From the NCBI RefSeq assembly GCF_003086295.3, contig NC_092055.1, positions 119,580,692 through 119,644,691 on the forward strand: DNA of 64,000 bases. Direction: 5' to 3'. Made by a program: the position numbers and the translations under genes. The notes beneath the pieces are model-generated. The model had not been told where the DNA came from. It made no database searches and saw nothing but the letters and a program-made list of their open reading frames with translations. The stretch's first letter is position 1. Each line of letters begins with the position of its first letter. Of this stretch, positions 12,379-23,612 are shown piece after piece. The stretch is from Arachis hypogaea (lineage: Eukaryota; Streptophyta; Magnoliopsida; Fabales; Fabaceae).

Positions 12379-12669
12379 CAATCGATTGGTTTGGTAGTAA
12401 AATCGATTGTTGTACCCTCAATTGCTAATTCAATCGATTTTTTTTACTGCAATCGATTGAATATTCAGTGAAATCAATTGGAGTACTCTTATATATACTA
12501 TTTCAATCGATTGGATTTTAATGCAACCGATTGAATAATACACACACCTCTCATTCAATCGATTGTGTTGTTGTTGTAATCGATTGGAGTCGATTTAATT
12601 ACTGTTTCAATCGATTGTTTTCTAAGTGCAATCGATTAAAGTATCCTCTTTTATTATTTCAATCGATTG
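12379..12669. repeat. Phased CAATCGATTG palindrome array, internal
   Basis: Twelve exact or variant 10-mers start at 12379, 12400, 12431, 12450, 12471, 12504, 12524, 12556, 12577, 12608, 12629 and 12660. Spacings alternate between about 21 and about 31 bp (two and three helical turns). This block is not part of either TIR and has a different spacer sequence, so the motif and its phasing are kept while the spacers are not. Confidence 0.85.
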
Positions 12670-13141
12670 GTGGGCTTATCTACCAGTTTTGAATCTTGTT
12701 TTATTTAGTTATTAATCTGATGCGTCTAATCTTATTATTATTATTTGAGTATTTAGCTACTTAAAAATAATTATAGATAAGATATAATTATATGAATTGA
12801 TCAAATTTAATTTCTTAAATTGGAAATAAAAATTAACTTAAAATTTGAAATGTATTTGTTTTTAATTAAAAGATAAGATATCTTAAACAGTTTTAAGATT
12901 ATTCGGCTGATTTAAAAATATTTAAAAATTTTTAAAAAGATAGAATTAAAATTTTGTTATCTTTTTTGGGTATATATATGTGTTCAATCCGACTAATTTT
13001 TTATACGTTGACAAATTATTTTAAGTATTTGCCTTTCAACCAAGTCTACTCGTAATATATTCTTCCGTTGATAATAATCATGGATATTCCTTCTAACGAA
13101 GATATAGTGGGGTCTCCAATGATGCATGTAACACACAGAAT

Positions 13142-15485
13142 ATGTCACTGGACTGTGATGTTATCAAAGTTGATTTTGGTGATCAACTTGGAACTACAAT
13201 TCCTAGTGCTAAGGTAAGACTTAATGGGTTTTTAATTTCTAGTATAATGTATTACGAGTAATTTAAACTTTTATTTTTTTTATTTTCTACAGGATGACCA
13301 AGTTATTAATGACGATGTTATTCAAAGCGAGGATCTAAATAAAGTTCAAGTATTGTCTAGTAAAGTGGATAAGGTCCTCTCTAGCATGGAGGTAATTTGA
13401 TGTGACAAACAGTAATTAATATATATTATGTAAAATAATTTATATATTATAACCTTTTTTATCATTCTTTTTTGCAGTCAATGAGAGTTGTAAACATGGC
13501 TCGGGACGAAATAATTGATAAAATCCTTGAATTAGTAAGTCACATTGAGACAATGATATCACAATTCAGTCTAAACAATGATTCCGAGACTCCGACCAAG
13601 CTCTCTGTAGAAAACACACATCCAATCTCAAGATTGAAGGCTAAGAGTTTGTCTATTGATATTCATACTGCTATATCAGACGATGAGGATGATCTTACTG
13701 TACTGGATCATATGTCTTTCACTCACGATGATCCGTTCCACATCAAGATCAATATGGACAAACCAGTATCCCCAACTATAAGATCCGCATCAAAAAAGAA
13801 AAATATGTCAAAGGTATATGCATGTGTAGTAAAATTTCATAACTCTTATTATTTGAATAATATATTCTTAACATGATAATAAGAATATACTGAAACTGTT
13901 TTTTTCTTAGGGTAAGAGCATTATGGGGACGCAGAAAAAATTATCGTTCACTCACCCAGGCGGAATTAGAAAGCCAAAGATTGAGCCCAAATCAGTCAAT
14001 AAATCGAAGGCATCTTATGCACTGAGCCGACCCACAAAAGACTATAGAAGACCTGTTTATTTCTTTTTCATTACCAACGTAATTACCACTTAAATTATCT
14101 AGTTTCTTAAAGGCACTGCTAATTATTACGTTTAGTGATGAATTGTTAATACTTTTGTATTAAAATTTGTAGTCAATGCTGCCAACTCCAACCATGCGTC
14201 TTTTGGAAGATCAGATAAAGGCCTGTGCATATATACTTTCAGCATCGCTAGATCCATCGTAAGTTAATTTGATATTATCTTTGTTGTCGATGAAGGAGGG
14301 CCAATCTAATGTGTTTCGGTTTTTAATTGATACAGTGAAGAACTTGTCGTAACAGATACAATCAGAGCAACTAGATCAGACTTTGAATATTTCATACGAC
14401 CCATTACTGATAAGGTACACAAGTAATCTATTAGTTAATCTACGTTCGGTTCTGGGCATAATCTCGTAATATATTTGGATTGTGATTCAGATTCTTGAAT
14501 TAGCGGCATTGAACTGCACTGATATACAATCTGATATAAGTTTCAAGACAACATGGCAACTTCCACCAAGATTTGTGGTATGTTCTATAACCCCTGACAA
14601 GATAATTTCATTTATCATAAGTTACAGATGTAATGCTGATATAGAACCATACTTTATCATGTACTAAAGACTATATTGGTTTGCATTTATGAACTAGGTG
14701 GATGTCTTCAGCAAGACAGATTTAAAGAAGAAGATGGAAGACTATATTTATAAATTTATGCAACCTACTGCTGATTTAAAATTTGTAAGAATTTTTTCTT
14801 AATATTCATTGTTGGATATAGTTTTTCATCATTAGCATACATAACTGATGGGCAAATTTTTATGGTCTAGATATATGTTCCTATTCAAGAGGGTGACCAC
14901 TGGTATCTAATGGTAATCTCGCTTTGCGAGCGAACAATCTATCACCTGGACACCCATTTTAAGGATGACAGAATTCACTATCGTGAACGTGTTATGAAGA
15001 CACTAGTAAGTCCGTGAAAAAATTTATATAAGCTTATTAGATCTTATTTTGTTTTTATTATTTAACCAGTGAAATGAACTCAGGCACACGTACTGAAGCA
15101 AGTCATCACGTCAAACTTTTACAAGGATGATGGCATTCAAGAGTATAATAAACAATTTCATGACTACAAAATTGAAAGACCAGAAGATATACCTCAATGT
15201 TCCTCAAGCTTGAACTCTGCAACTTGGGTGATGAAGTGGATGGATATGACTTATGATTTCAAGCCAAATGGTAACAATAAGGTGAGCATTTATAAAACAA
15301 CTCTCTAAAATTTAATCCCTATTTTTTGGTACTAATTTATAATGAATAAATTATAGCTTGAGGATCACGATATTCGCATAATAACCGCAGTGCATATACT
15401 CCGGAGTCGGATCAACCATAAGAAGTCACAGATTATAGCATCGGTCCAGGAGTTTTGGAATATGCACAGTTCTTATGAGATATAA
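13142..15485 (+). CDS. Ulp1-like (C48 family) protein, catalytic Cys replaced
   Basis: Eleven exons join into one open 491-residue frame with canonical GT..AG introns: 13142-13213, 13293-13391, 13478-13813, 13911-14078, 14173-14258, 14336-14414, 14491-14577, 14698-14784, 14871-15005, 15084-15281 and 15357-15485. The C-terminal third is the SUMO-protease fold typical of Ulp1-bearing MULEs: GDHWYLMVI supplies His348 and YHLDTHF supplies Asp365, 17 residues apart as in Ulp1. The usual Gln...Asp-Cys-Gly segment reads PQCSSSLNSATWVMKWM, so Ser428 sits where the nucleophilic Cys is expected. The protein is therefore probably not a standard cysteine protease and may bind without cutting. The N-terminal half is acidic and Ser-rich with no known domain. 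The start is tentative. The lack of stops over eleven exons suggests recent constraint or recent arrival. Confidence 0.8.
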
Positions 15486-15882
15486 AGATAATAGTAGTAA
15501 TCTAGATAGATTATAATACTTTGGTTATTGCGTATTTATTTGTTAGAGTTAGTGGATGTACTTCTTGTGAATTTTTTTCAATGACTTCTTAAATAGATAT
15601 ATAATGCGTCATTGCTTTTGCAATTTTGCTCTATTTCTATGCACCGTGTCTAGATTTAGTTTAAAAACTCATATTTTTATGATGAAGTAATGTCATTTCC
15701 ATTTATTATTTCAACAACCATCCCATACAAATATTATTTCAAACCGTTCTAGTAAATGGTTCACTGATTCAGTGGTTCAACCAAAAAAACCGTCTTAGAA
15801 TAGAATAATAAATAATCTATAAATAAAAATCCAAAAATATAATTATAGCCTAGTAATTCATATGCACATATTTCCTTTTAAT

Positions 15883-16011
15883 TCAAATCAGTTTTCCATT
15901 AATAATCTCACTTAGCATCCCATAGAGTTCATCTCTGGCTTCAAATATTCTTTCTCTGTCATAGCTATCTACCACAAAGATAAGCCCTTGTGTGTTTTGA
16001 AAATAATGCCT
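15883..16011 (-). pseudogene. Captured ADP-ribosylation-factor (ARF) GTPase fragment
   Basis: The minus strand encodes [20 protein letters not shown] followed by [15 protein letters not shown], then a short unrelated tail and a stop. This is the ARF-family segment around the conserved [18 protein letters not shown] stretch. The P-loop and the rest of the GTPase are absent. It is a host-gene piece carried inside the 13.6-kb element, as in Pack-MULEs. It is not expected to be a functional GTPase, though it could feed small RNAs against host ARF genes. Confidence 0.8.
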
Positions 16012-16514
16012 CGGTTGAGAACTATTCGGTTTTTTTAATTAATTCAAACAAAAATAATGAACAATATGATCACACAGTGATATAAAATTATAATTAAAAA
16101 GCTAGATTAATCAAAAAATGATTACAATAGTTGATCACATAGTAGATGCAACTTCTATAAAACAAGGAACAATCATAACAAATACTATTTGTAATTAAAA
16201 AGCTAGATTAATCAAATTATGATTACAATATTACATAACATTTCAATTCCACCTTCAGTTTCACTAATCTTATCCCTCATACTATGATCAAACTGCAAAA
16301 ATATCACAGATACAACAGTAAATAGCAACACTAACAGTGAATCAAAACCAAAAACAAAACAAGAATAAATAATTGAATCAGTAACAAGTGAGAAGCTAAA
16401 AATAGCAGCAGCCACCAATTTCTACTAAATACGATAGATTCCATGACAAATAGATCCTACTACGTGAACATGGGGAACCAAATAGATACACTAAAATGAC
16501 AAGCCTAACACATC

Positions 16515-16636
16515 ACCTGTACTGCGAGAGCATCTCATCACGAGTTCCATGCTTCTTTTCAGTTCCATTGTCTGAAATCACTTCTTCCTGCACCTGCGCC
16601 TCAATTTCCTGGCTATCCTCTATTGGACCAACTCTG
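16515..16636 (-). pseudogene. Captured host exon, unidentified (possibly OTU-protease N-terminus)
   Basis: A minus-strand open segment with splice-like borders (cag before, gtgatg after) encodes VGPIEDSQEIEAQVQEE and then KHGTRDEMLSQYR. The TRDEML(S)xxR motif recalls the N-terminus of plant OTU-type deubiquitinases, but the match is from memory and short. It lies upstream, in the same orientation, of the ARF fragment, with no continuous gene joining them. Confidence 0.35.
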
Positions 16637-18420
16637 AAACAAATAAATAGATGTTAACTTAAAGTACCCAAAATTATCTTACAGTTATAAGAAATCATAT
16701 GCAAACAGCAACAAGAAAAGAATCGAAAGGAAACTAATCATCGAAGTTAGAAAGGAAACAGTGAGGCTATACGCTATGCAACAAATTCTCTAAATTAGAC
16801 AGTTAAACCAGGATCAACCAATGCCAAATTTTATTAAAATAATTTTAACAAGTTTAGCACAATGATTAATAGCAAAAAAAAGGCTAGCACTATCAACTCT
16901 CCAATTGCTCAATGACCTCCTTTCCTTCCCAACACCTTCAAAGTAATCTCTAGCTCATCCCACAATAAGTTATATCAATTAGAAATTATCAAACCACATT
17001 CATTTTGTATGCAAAAATAGTTTTAACATAGAAAGCTTCATTGCAAGAATGCAAGTTGGTGTGCAGGTCCTCGGACAGCTAATCAATACAAATATTCAAG
17101 AAAAAGAAATATAACACAGCAACAACACAACAAAGAGTCAAAGGAACATTTAAAACACAGCAACAACACAATACCTATAGGAACATTTAAAACAAAGCAA
17201 CAAAGAAAGAAATATCTAAGAACACCCAAACGAAGGAAACTTCAATCATAGCTTAAACCAAAATTCACAATCCCTTTAAATTGAAGTAGCAAGTAACTTG
17301 AGAACTAAAGCAAGGTTAACAACTAAATCAGTCTAAATTTAACAAAGATTAACTGAGCTAATTTAACTAAATATTCAATGATTCAATCCCAAACAAGAAA
17401 ATAGTATAATACAGTGCATGAGCAGAGCTAATCGATGATTTAAATTTCATTTTGAGTAGCACTAACAGAATAAAAAAAATCAATGTTCTAGCAGAATCAC
17501 AAAAAAAATCATTGAATCAATGTTCTGAGCAAAGATAATAAAAACAGATCAAAAAATAAAAAAGAAAATGAAGCCATTGCCTTCGTGAGCTCGAGGAAGA
17601 CGCACCAATTATTGAATGAGGAAGAAGCGTGGAGCCGCAGACGACCGGACGAAGACACGATGGTGTCTGATCGCAACGGCGGCGTTGAGTGAGACCCTTG
17701 CGGTAGTGGCGGAGTAACCTAGGGTTTCTGTTTTGGGGGTGGGGCGCTGTATACCTGTATTTGAATGAGGAAGAGGAGGATAAGTGGGGAACCTGCGCGA
17801 CAGAGGCTTCCACGTTCACACAATGGCTGCGCGATGGAAGGGAAGGAAGGTAGCGATGGCTGCGGTGCGATGGAGGGGACGTGAGGGAGCATGCGGTGGC
17901 TAATCGAAGTTCCGACGGCGGCGCTAGCAGGCGGTGGCTGGACAGACGTCCAGGAGCTCGAAGAGAGGAGCCTGGACTGATTGTGAGAGAGGCACTGAGG
18001 GCTGAGTTAGATGCGCGTTCTGGATCTGGATTTGAGTTTGGAATCTCGAAGATGGAGTCTGGGTAGGGTTAGTCAGTGTGCAGCACAATGAAACGCCAGC
18101 GTTTTGTTCCTTTTTCAAATTACCGGCCAGGTCACGGTTCGGTTCGACTGACCGGTTACCGGCCGGTTTGACGATTTAATTGCGGTTTTGGAAATTGACG
18201 GTTTTAACCTTTGTCCGAATCGTTTTTTATAGCAGTTCACAGATCAACCGGTTCGATCCAACCAACCGGTTCTCATCTGATTTAACGGTTATCCAGCGGT
18301 TTTATCTCCAACGGTTATTACAGGAGGATCGGACCGCGTGCTTAACCGGTTCGCAGTTAAACCTGTTCGACCGGTCTGTCCAGGCCGATTTTCAGAACCC
18401 TAAAAATTAGGGATTTTGCC
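16637..18420 (-). other. Probable captured host 5' region and CCGGTT-rich sequence
   Basis: 16640-17500 is intron-like AT-rich DNA. 17560-18070 is GC-richer and resembles a gene's 5' untranslated or promoter region read on the minus strand; its short open frames show no domain. 18120-18400 is packed with accggtt/aaccggt motifs of a kind common at plant DNA-transposon ends, and a weaker match near 15720-15800 lies on the other side of the captured pieces. A nested carrier element spanning about 15.7-18.4 kb is possible but I could not prove its ends. Confidence 0.35.
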
Positions 18421-18627
18421 AGTGAGAGTGAGACTGAGAGTAAGCGACAAGGGAGAGGGGCAATTTACCCGTTATCACTAACCGATATTTATTTGACAAT
18501 TATTACATCTAAAAAGCATAAGCACGACTATTGGAAGAATGTATAAAATCTCATTAATATAGTGAGAAAAAAAATACAACTACGGAACTGATTTTCTACC
18601 CAAAAATATTAAAGTTTATGGAGGTTG

Positions 18628-20984
18628 CTAATTATCACTATCTAAATCAGCCGTCGCTTCGGTACACATGTCGCCATCGTCCGAACCGTTAGCTTCATTT
18701 TCTATAACGTTTTTGTTAATGTTCTTTTGCCAAGGACATGTTGTCTTCTTATGTCCTTCCATTTGACAAACACTACAACGTTGCCGCTTCTTCTTCTTAG
18801 ATGGTTGTCCTGAGCCTCCAGTGGTTTGATGCACATACGGATTGCTAATTCTAGCTACACCTGACTGAGGTTGATTAGTGCCTTCGTCTGCAGCCTTGTA
18901 AGATGAGTACAATCCCATAATTATGTCACGTGTCTCTTCATATCTCTCTGGTACTTTAGCAGCAACAGCAGCCAATTGTTTAGAAAATTTCACCAAGGCA
19001 CTTTGACGACTAATAACAACAGCATCCCTGGTGAACCCACTTGGATCATTGAGTGCTGATTTAACCTTTTTTGTCCATCTATCCAATACCAATGATCGGG
19101 GAATCTCACAGATGTCTCTGTCAACCAGAACTTTCACAATATGTTCGCAAGGAATACCAAATGACTCCATTCTTAAACAGGTACACATGAAGATCATTTC
19201 TTCTTGACGAAAATCAACGGTCCACAATAAATCGGGCCTCCCATGCTTACACACAATGTACTTTATGCAATCATCGGTATTATCTATGTTTAGCAACCAC
19301 ATTGATCCAGCTCTAGAGAGAAATGGCCGAAAGAAAAGAAATATCTCGTGAGTGTATAACTCAGCAGCATATCTCTCTAGCAGCTCTATACAAGTTTGCT
19401 TGACGGGCACCCCACGTGTAGATTCATAATCAGCATTAAATTCTTTAAAGCGCATGTGTGCAACACACCTTTGAAAATGCTCTACAAAACTTGTCAAATC
19501 ATACCGCGACCCCACATACCTTCCCACAACTGAGTGTAAACCTTCACATCTTGATGTAGTTCTAAAGCCAGCAAAGAATTTTCCTCTTAGATATGCAGTA
19601 GCCCACATATGCTTCTCTTCGTACATGTTGATCACCCACGGCTTATCCTCAATGCCAAATTCTTCAATAAGCTGAACCCACTTACGCTTAAACACGGGAA
19701 TCTCGTAGTCTCCCAACATGATTTTTCTGAATTTAGATGTAAACGATGGATTTCCAACATTGCTAGTTGCATTTCGAATAAGGTGCCAAGCGCATAAACT
19801 ATGTCTGACTTCAGAAAATACATCTCTCACTGCATTCCTAATCGCCATGGCCCCATCAGTTATGATTGAGGTAGGGGCCTTGCCCCTCATTGCAAACATG
19901 AGCTGACGCAGGAGCCAAATATATGTATCAGTAGTTTCGTCCGCAATTAACGCAGCAGCAAAAACAATTGTTTGGTTATGGTGGTTAACCCCGCTGAATA
20001 TGACTAATGGACAACTATACTTGTTCTTCTTGTACGTAGCATCAAAAGCAATAACATCCGCGAAGAGTCGGTAGTCTAGTTGGCTAATCCCATCAGACCA
20101 GAACAAATTACGTAACAAACCTCTTGAATCGTGACATGCCTTGAAATATAATTGTGGATCCTTCAACCGCATATCCTCCAACTTCTTCAACACTCGTGCT
20201 GCATCACCAGGAATTTGACGCCTTTGCCGAGCAATCTCATTGTACATATCTCTGGGACCATAGCCAACAAATTCGTACCCGCCTACTTGACTAGCTAGAA
20301 GACTAAATATCTGTGAGGTGCTAATCCCTGACTTTAGCATGTTCATCATTTACATAATATTTGCCTCTGACATTTTTCTGTGGGCAGGCAACATAGCACT
20401 GAATTGTGTATCCAATAGATCATGGTTGTGTTCGTCAGAGAAATAAAAGATATGCCACCTTCCACTTTCTGGTACAAATTTAACATCCATTCGGGCTTCA
20501 CATCCAGTTCTTGTTTCCAATCTAGGCTCCTTCTTCCTTTTTTCCACCGTGTAATATTTCTCCATCCTGAATCCTTGCCTATGACATACAAACTTTTATT
20601 TGTAAATCTCGCCAGTACTATTCTTGAAGGTCTTGCTCCTCCTTGCACTAATGCCCTTCGACTTTGAGTACTTCATATAAAAATCAAATGCAAGCTGCAA
20701 AGTAGAAAAGTGGTATTTGCCAATTTCCTCCGCAAAATTCTCACTAAATTTCAAAGTTGTAATGTCTTGCACGGAGTCAACCGCATAAGCGGCTTCAAGG
20801 ATATCTTCTGACATATCAGATTCAGAAAAAATGCTCCCTCAGTAAATTCATCTCTGAAATCTTGTTCGAATTCATTCTGTTCATCCATCATATCTTGGTC
20901 ACTTACTAGCTCTTCTTGTTGGTTAAAGTCATCGTCCTCCTGGTATTGCTCATTCATCTCAGTGTCCGTAAATATACCTGACAT
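18628..20984 (-). pseudogene. FAR1/MURA-like transposase, disabled
   Basis: Read on the minus strand, it has an acidic N-terminus (MSGIFTDTEMNEQYQ), a FAR1-type DNA-binding region (about 20740-20480) and a MULE transposase core. Counting from the internal ATG at 20349, the acidic triad is Asp103 (FDATYKKN), Asp165 (ITDGAM) and Glu269 (SRCEGLHS), with CAWHL between the last two. A SWIM zinc finger (CTC...CEH, 389-403) follows, then a basic KKKKRQR and a CCHC knuckle (C525, C528, H533, C538). Two in-frame TAA codons (20596-20598 and 20350-20352) and one frame change near 20830-20840 break the 5' part. Both stops occur where Gln codons are plausible (CAA to TAA). The last 573 codons remain open. 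FAR1/FHY3 light-signalling factors derive from this family; here TIRs and cargo mark it as a transposon gene. Confidence 0.88.
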
Positions 20985-20999
20985 CTTAAAAATGTCCAA

Positions 21000-22620
21000 T
21001 GAAAAAAATTATTTAATACACAAAGTCATATATTTTTATTTGTGGTAAAAGTTAAAAATTAAAAGTAAATAATATTTAAACTTTTTTGTTTAACAAAATT
21101 AAAATAAAGCACAAAAATAAGAATAAATTTGTATAGGAGTATATTCATTATGTTATAATTTTAATAATTAATATAAATTTTAAAAAATTGAATAAATTTA
21201 TATTTATTGTGATTACATTCAGTGAATTATATGTATTCTTATAATCAAGAAATATACTTAACTTCTTTTATAATAAGCAAGTTTTTTAATAATTTAATTT
21301 ATTAAAAAAATCTCATCTTTTTATTTATCCTACAAAATAAAAATTCATATTAATAGTTTTGAATAAGACAGTTAAAATAAAATATAAAAATAAAGCTTGA
21401 ATAAAAAAAATACAAAATTTTTAATCTAAAAATATAAAATAGTTAAAAAATAAAAAAATTATTTAAATATGATTTTTCAAGACACTCTATAACTTAGATG
21501 AATAAATATTATTTTTAAAATGAATCATGATATATTGATACAAAACTTATTGTATGTAAATTTTTTTTAAAATTAATAAACCTCTCTCGTTAATAACAAT
21601 ATTGGAACTTAAATTTGAACGCTAATTGATATTATATATTGTATAGGTACTTAGAGTATATTAGAAAAGTACGTTAATAATTTGAAGAGAAAAATTATTA
21701 GTGTAAATTTATTTTTTTTTAAAAATTAATCCTTATTGAACTATTCTACTTTTATTCCTTTAAAACATATCTTAATAAAAATATTTGTAACAATAATTTA
21801 CATCCAATAAGAATATCTTAACGAGCAGTTACATCATTCTGTCATGGGTTAATGCAAAATTTACAGAACGTGAGTACGTGATTGAGTATATTGTTTTAGA
21901 TTATAAACATAGGGATAAAATAGGAAAAAAATAATTGACACCCAACCCTCTGTATTCCTAATATAAATTGTTATAAATAAGTATAGTTTTTTAAAATTTT
22001 GGGATGTCCAGGCCATTACTCACCCCCTCTAGGTCCGTCCCCGATTGCTAACTAATTAATTAATAATAAAAAATAATAACATCTATTTACTTTTTAGTAT
22101 TTCTCAATTTCTATGAATTAATAAAAGATAAAAAAAATATTTTTTCCTTACACAATCAATTTCACGAATAAAGTATCGAAACGAATAATTGCAAAATTAG
22201 AGATTCTATTCACTGACCTCGATTTTGTAATCAAAACGATAGTTTATTTTTTGAATACTACAATGAAAAACTTGATTGGACCTTTGCTGATTGCTGCAAC
22301 GGTGATTAAAGATGAAGAAATAGTGGATATTAAATAGAAGGATAAAAAATTAAAAAAAATTGGATATTGAGTAGATGGATGTTCCAAAGAAAAACAATTA
22401 AATTTTTTATAATCAAAGAAAATGATACACAATTTCAATGGTAGGATTGAATAATTAGTGATGGATTATTCACCAATTTATAATGTTAATATTAAGGAAA
22501 AGATAAGATTAGTTTATCTACATCAAAATAAAACAGCAAAGATTGAAGATAGAATTTTAAAGATAAGATAGATGAATAATAAGATAATTTCTAAAAAGAT
22601 AACAAGATTGAAATAGGCGC
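21000..22620. other. AT-rich non-coding interior of the 13.6-kb element
   Basis: This is the promoter side of the transposase pseudogene on the minus strand. I see no gene. A phrase near 22000-22045 (tccaggccattactcacccc) is richer in C and may be older transposon sequence. Confidence 0.4.
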
Positions 22621-22624
22621 AGGA

Positions 22625-23321
22625 CACATTTCAATCGATTGAGTAGCATTACCAATCGATTGAAGTTGGCAAAAAATTCAACTTCATCACCTTCCAATCG
22701 AGTGGATTACATTACCAATCGATTGAATTTGGCTAAAACTTCAATGTCATCACTTTCCAATCGATTGTATTTGGCAAATCCACGTTGTTTTCGTGAATTC
22801 AATTGATTGAGTAACAAAAATTGTTTTGAGGCATTCATTCGATTGGAAAGTATAAATAATCGATTGGTTTAAGCAAAAACCATTCTACCTTACAACTTTC
22901 AATCGATTGTTTTGTGATACCTGTAATCCAATTGATTGAGTTATCATTCAATCGATTGTTTTGATAAACCAATCGATTGAATTTGAAGAAAACACGATTT
23001 GAAAGCCATGGACGAACGTCACGAGATCAAATTTAATATTTTAATCGATTGGAATGACCAAAAGCTTTATTAGGATCAATGGAGGATATAATTGGTTGTT
23101 GTTTTTGTATTTGATTGTTAATAAATATAATAGATAATTGATAAAATAATAATTTATAAAATAAAAAACAGTTTCTATAATTAAATAAAATATATGGAGT
23201 TAATTTATAATTAAAATTAGTTCAAGGACTATGTAGCAATTGTTAAAAAAACTCTAAAAAAATATTTTCTAATAAAATTATTAAGTGGTCCAAAGGTTCT
23301 GAAACCACCGAATCCTATGCC
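22625..23321 (-). repeat. Right terminal inverted repeat with palindrome array
   Basis: Inverted copy of 9748-10452. Motifs or variants start at 22632, 22653, 22695, 22716, 22758, 22800, 22836, 22857 and further right to about 23043, again mostly 21 or 42 bp apart. Relative to the left repeat, a 7-bp deletion around 22820 removes one motif, and several others carry single changes. Confidence 0.9.
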
Positions 23322-23330
23322 AAAGAGCAA

Positions 23331-23612
23331 TGATAAAAGGACACAAGTACAACTTACATACCATTTTAAATACTATTCCTCAAAGAATCGAAGGTATAAA
23401 TCTCTGAGTATCTTTCTTATTTTCTTATTGAATTTGATTAGAGAAATATCAGTACCTGACGGTTACGAGTACCAAGTTAAATAGCCTTCAGTTCCAGAAA
23501 TCTCTTCTCTCCCTCTCTTTCACTCTGAAAATTTCAAAACCGTTAATAACCATACTTAGGCTTAATTATGCTTTTCCTTATATATATATATATATATATA
23601 TATGAGAATAAC
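23331..23612 (+). promoter_or_regulatory. Duplicated DUF1677 core-promoter copy (unit 2 end), TATA expanded
   Basis: The continuation of tandem unit 2 after the big insertion. It matches 26445-26719 and 6658-6937, but the TATA element has grown into a (TA)n tract of about 25 bp at 23579-23603. It is followed by fold-back sequence, not a gene. Confidence 0.7.

Larger units (their letters stand above)
9748..23321. mobile_element. Complete 13.6-kb Mutator-like element with cargo genes
   Basis: Both ends are resolved. The 5' terminus starts ggctcaggattcgatggt, and the reverse complement of the 3' terminus reads ggcataggattcggtggt. The 9-bp flanks aaggagcaa (9739-9747) and aaagagcaa (23322-23330) are a target duplication with one mismatch, the length typical of Mutator insertions. 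The paralogous unoccupied site near 26435-26450 reads straight through. In order it holds a Transposase_32-type gene (+), a Ulp1-like protease gene (+), captured host fragments (-) and a FAR1/MURA-like transposase pseudogene (-). Long TIRs plus Ulp1-like cargo recall the Ulp1-bearing MULEs described in plants, and the FAR1-type transposase recalls FARE-like elements. The transposase is broken, so mobility would need a helper. Confidence 0.92.
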
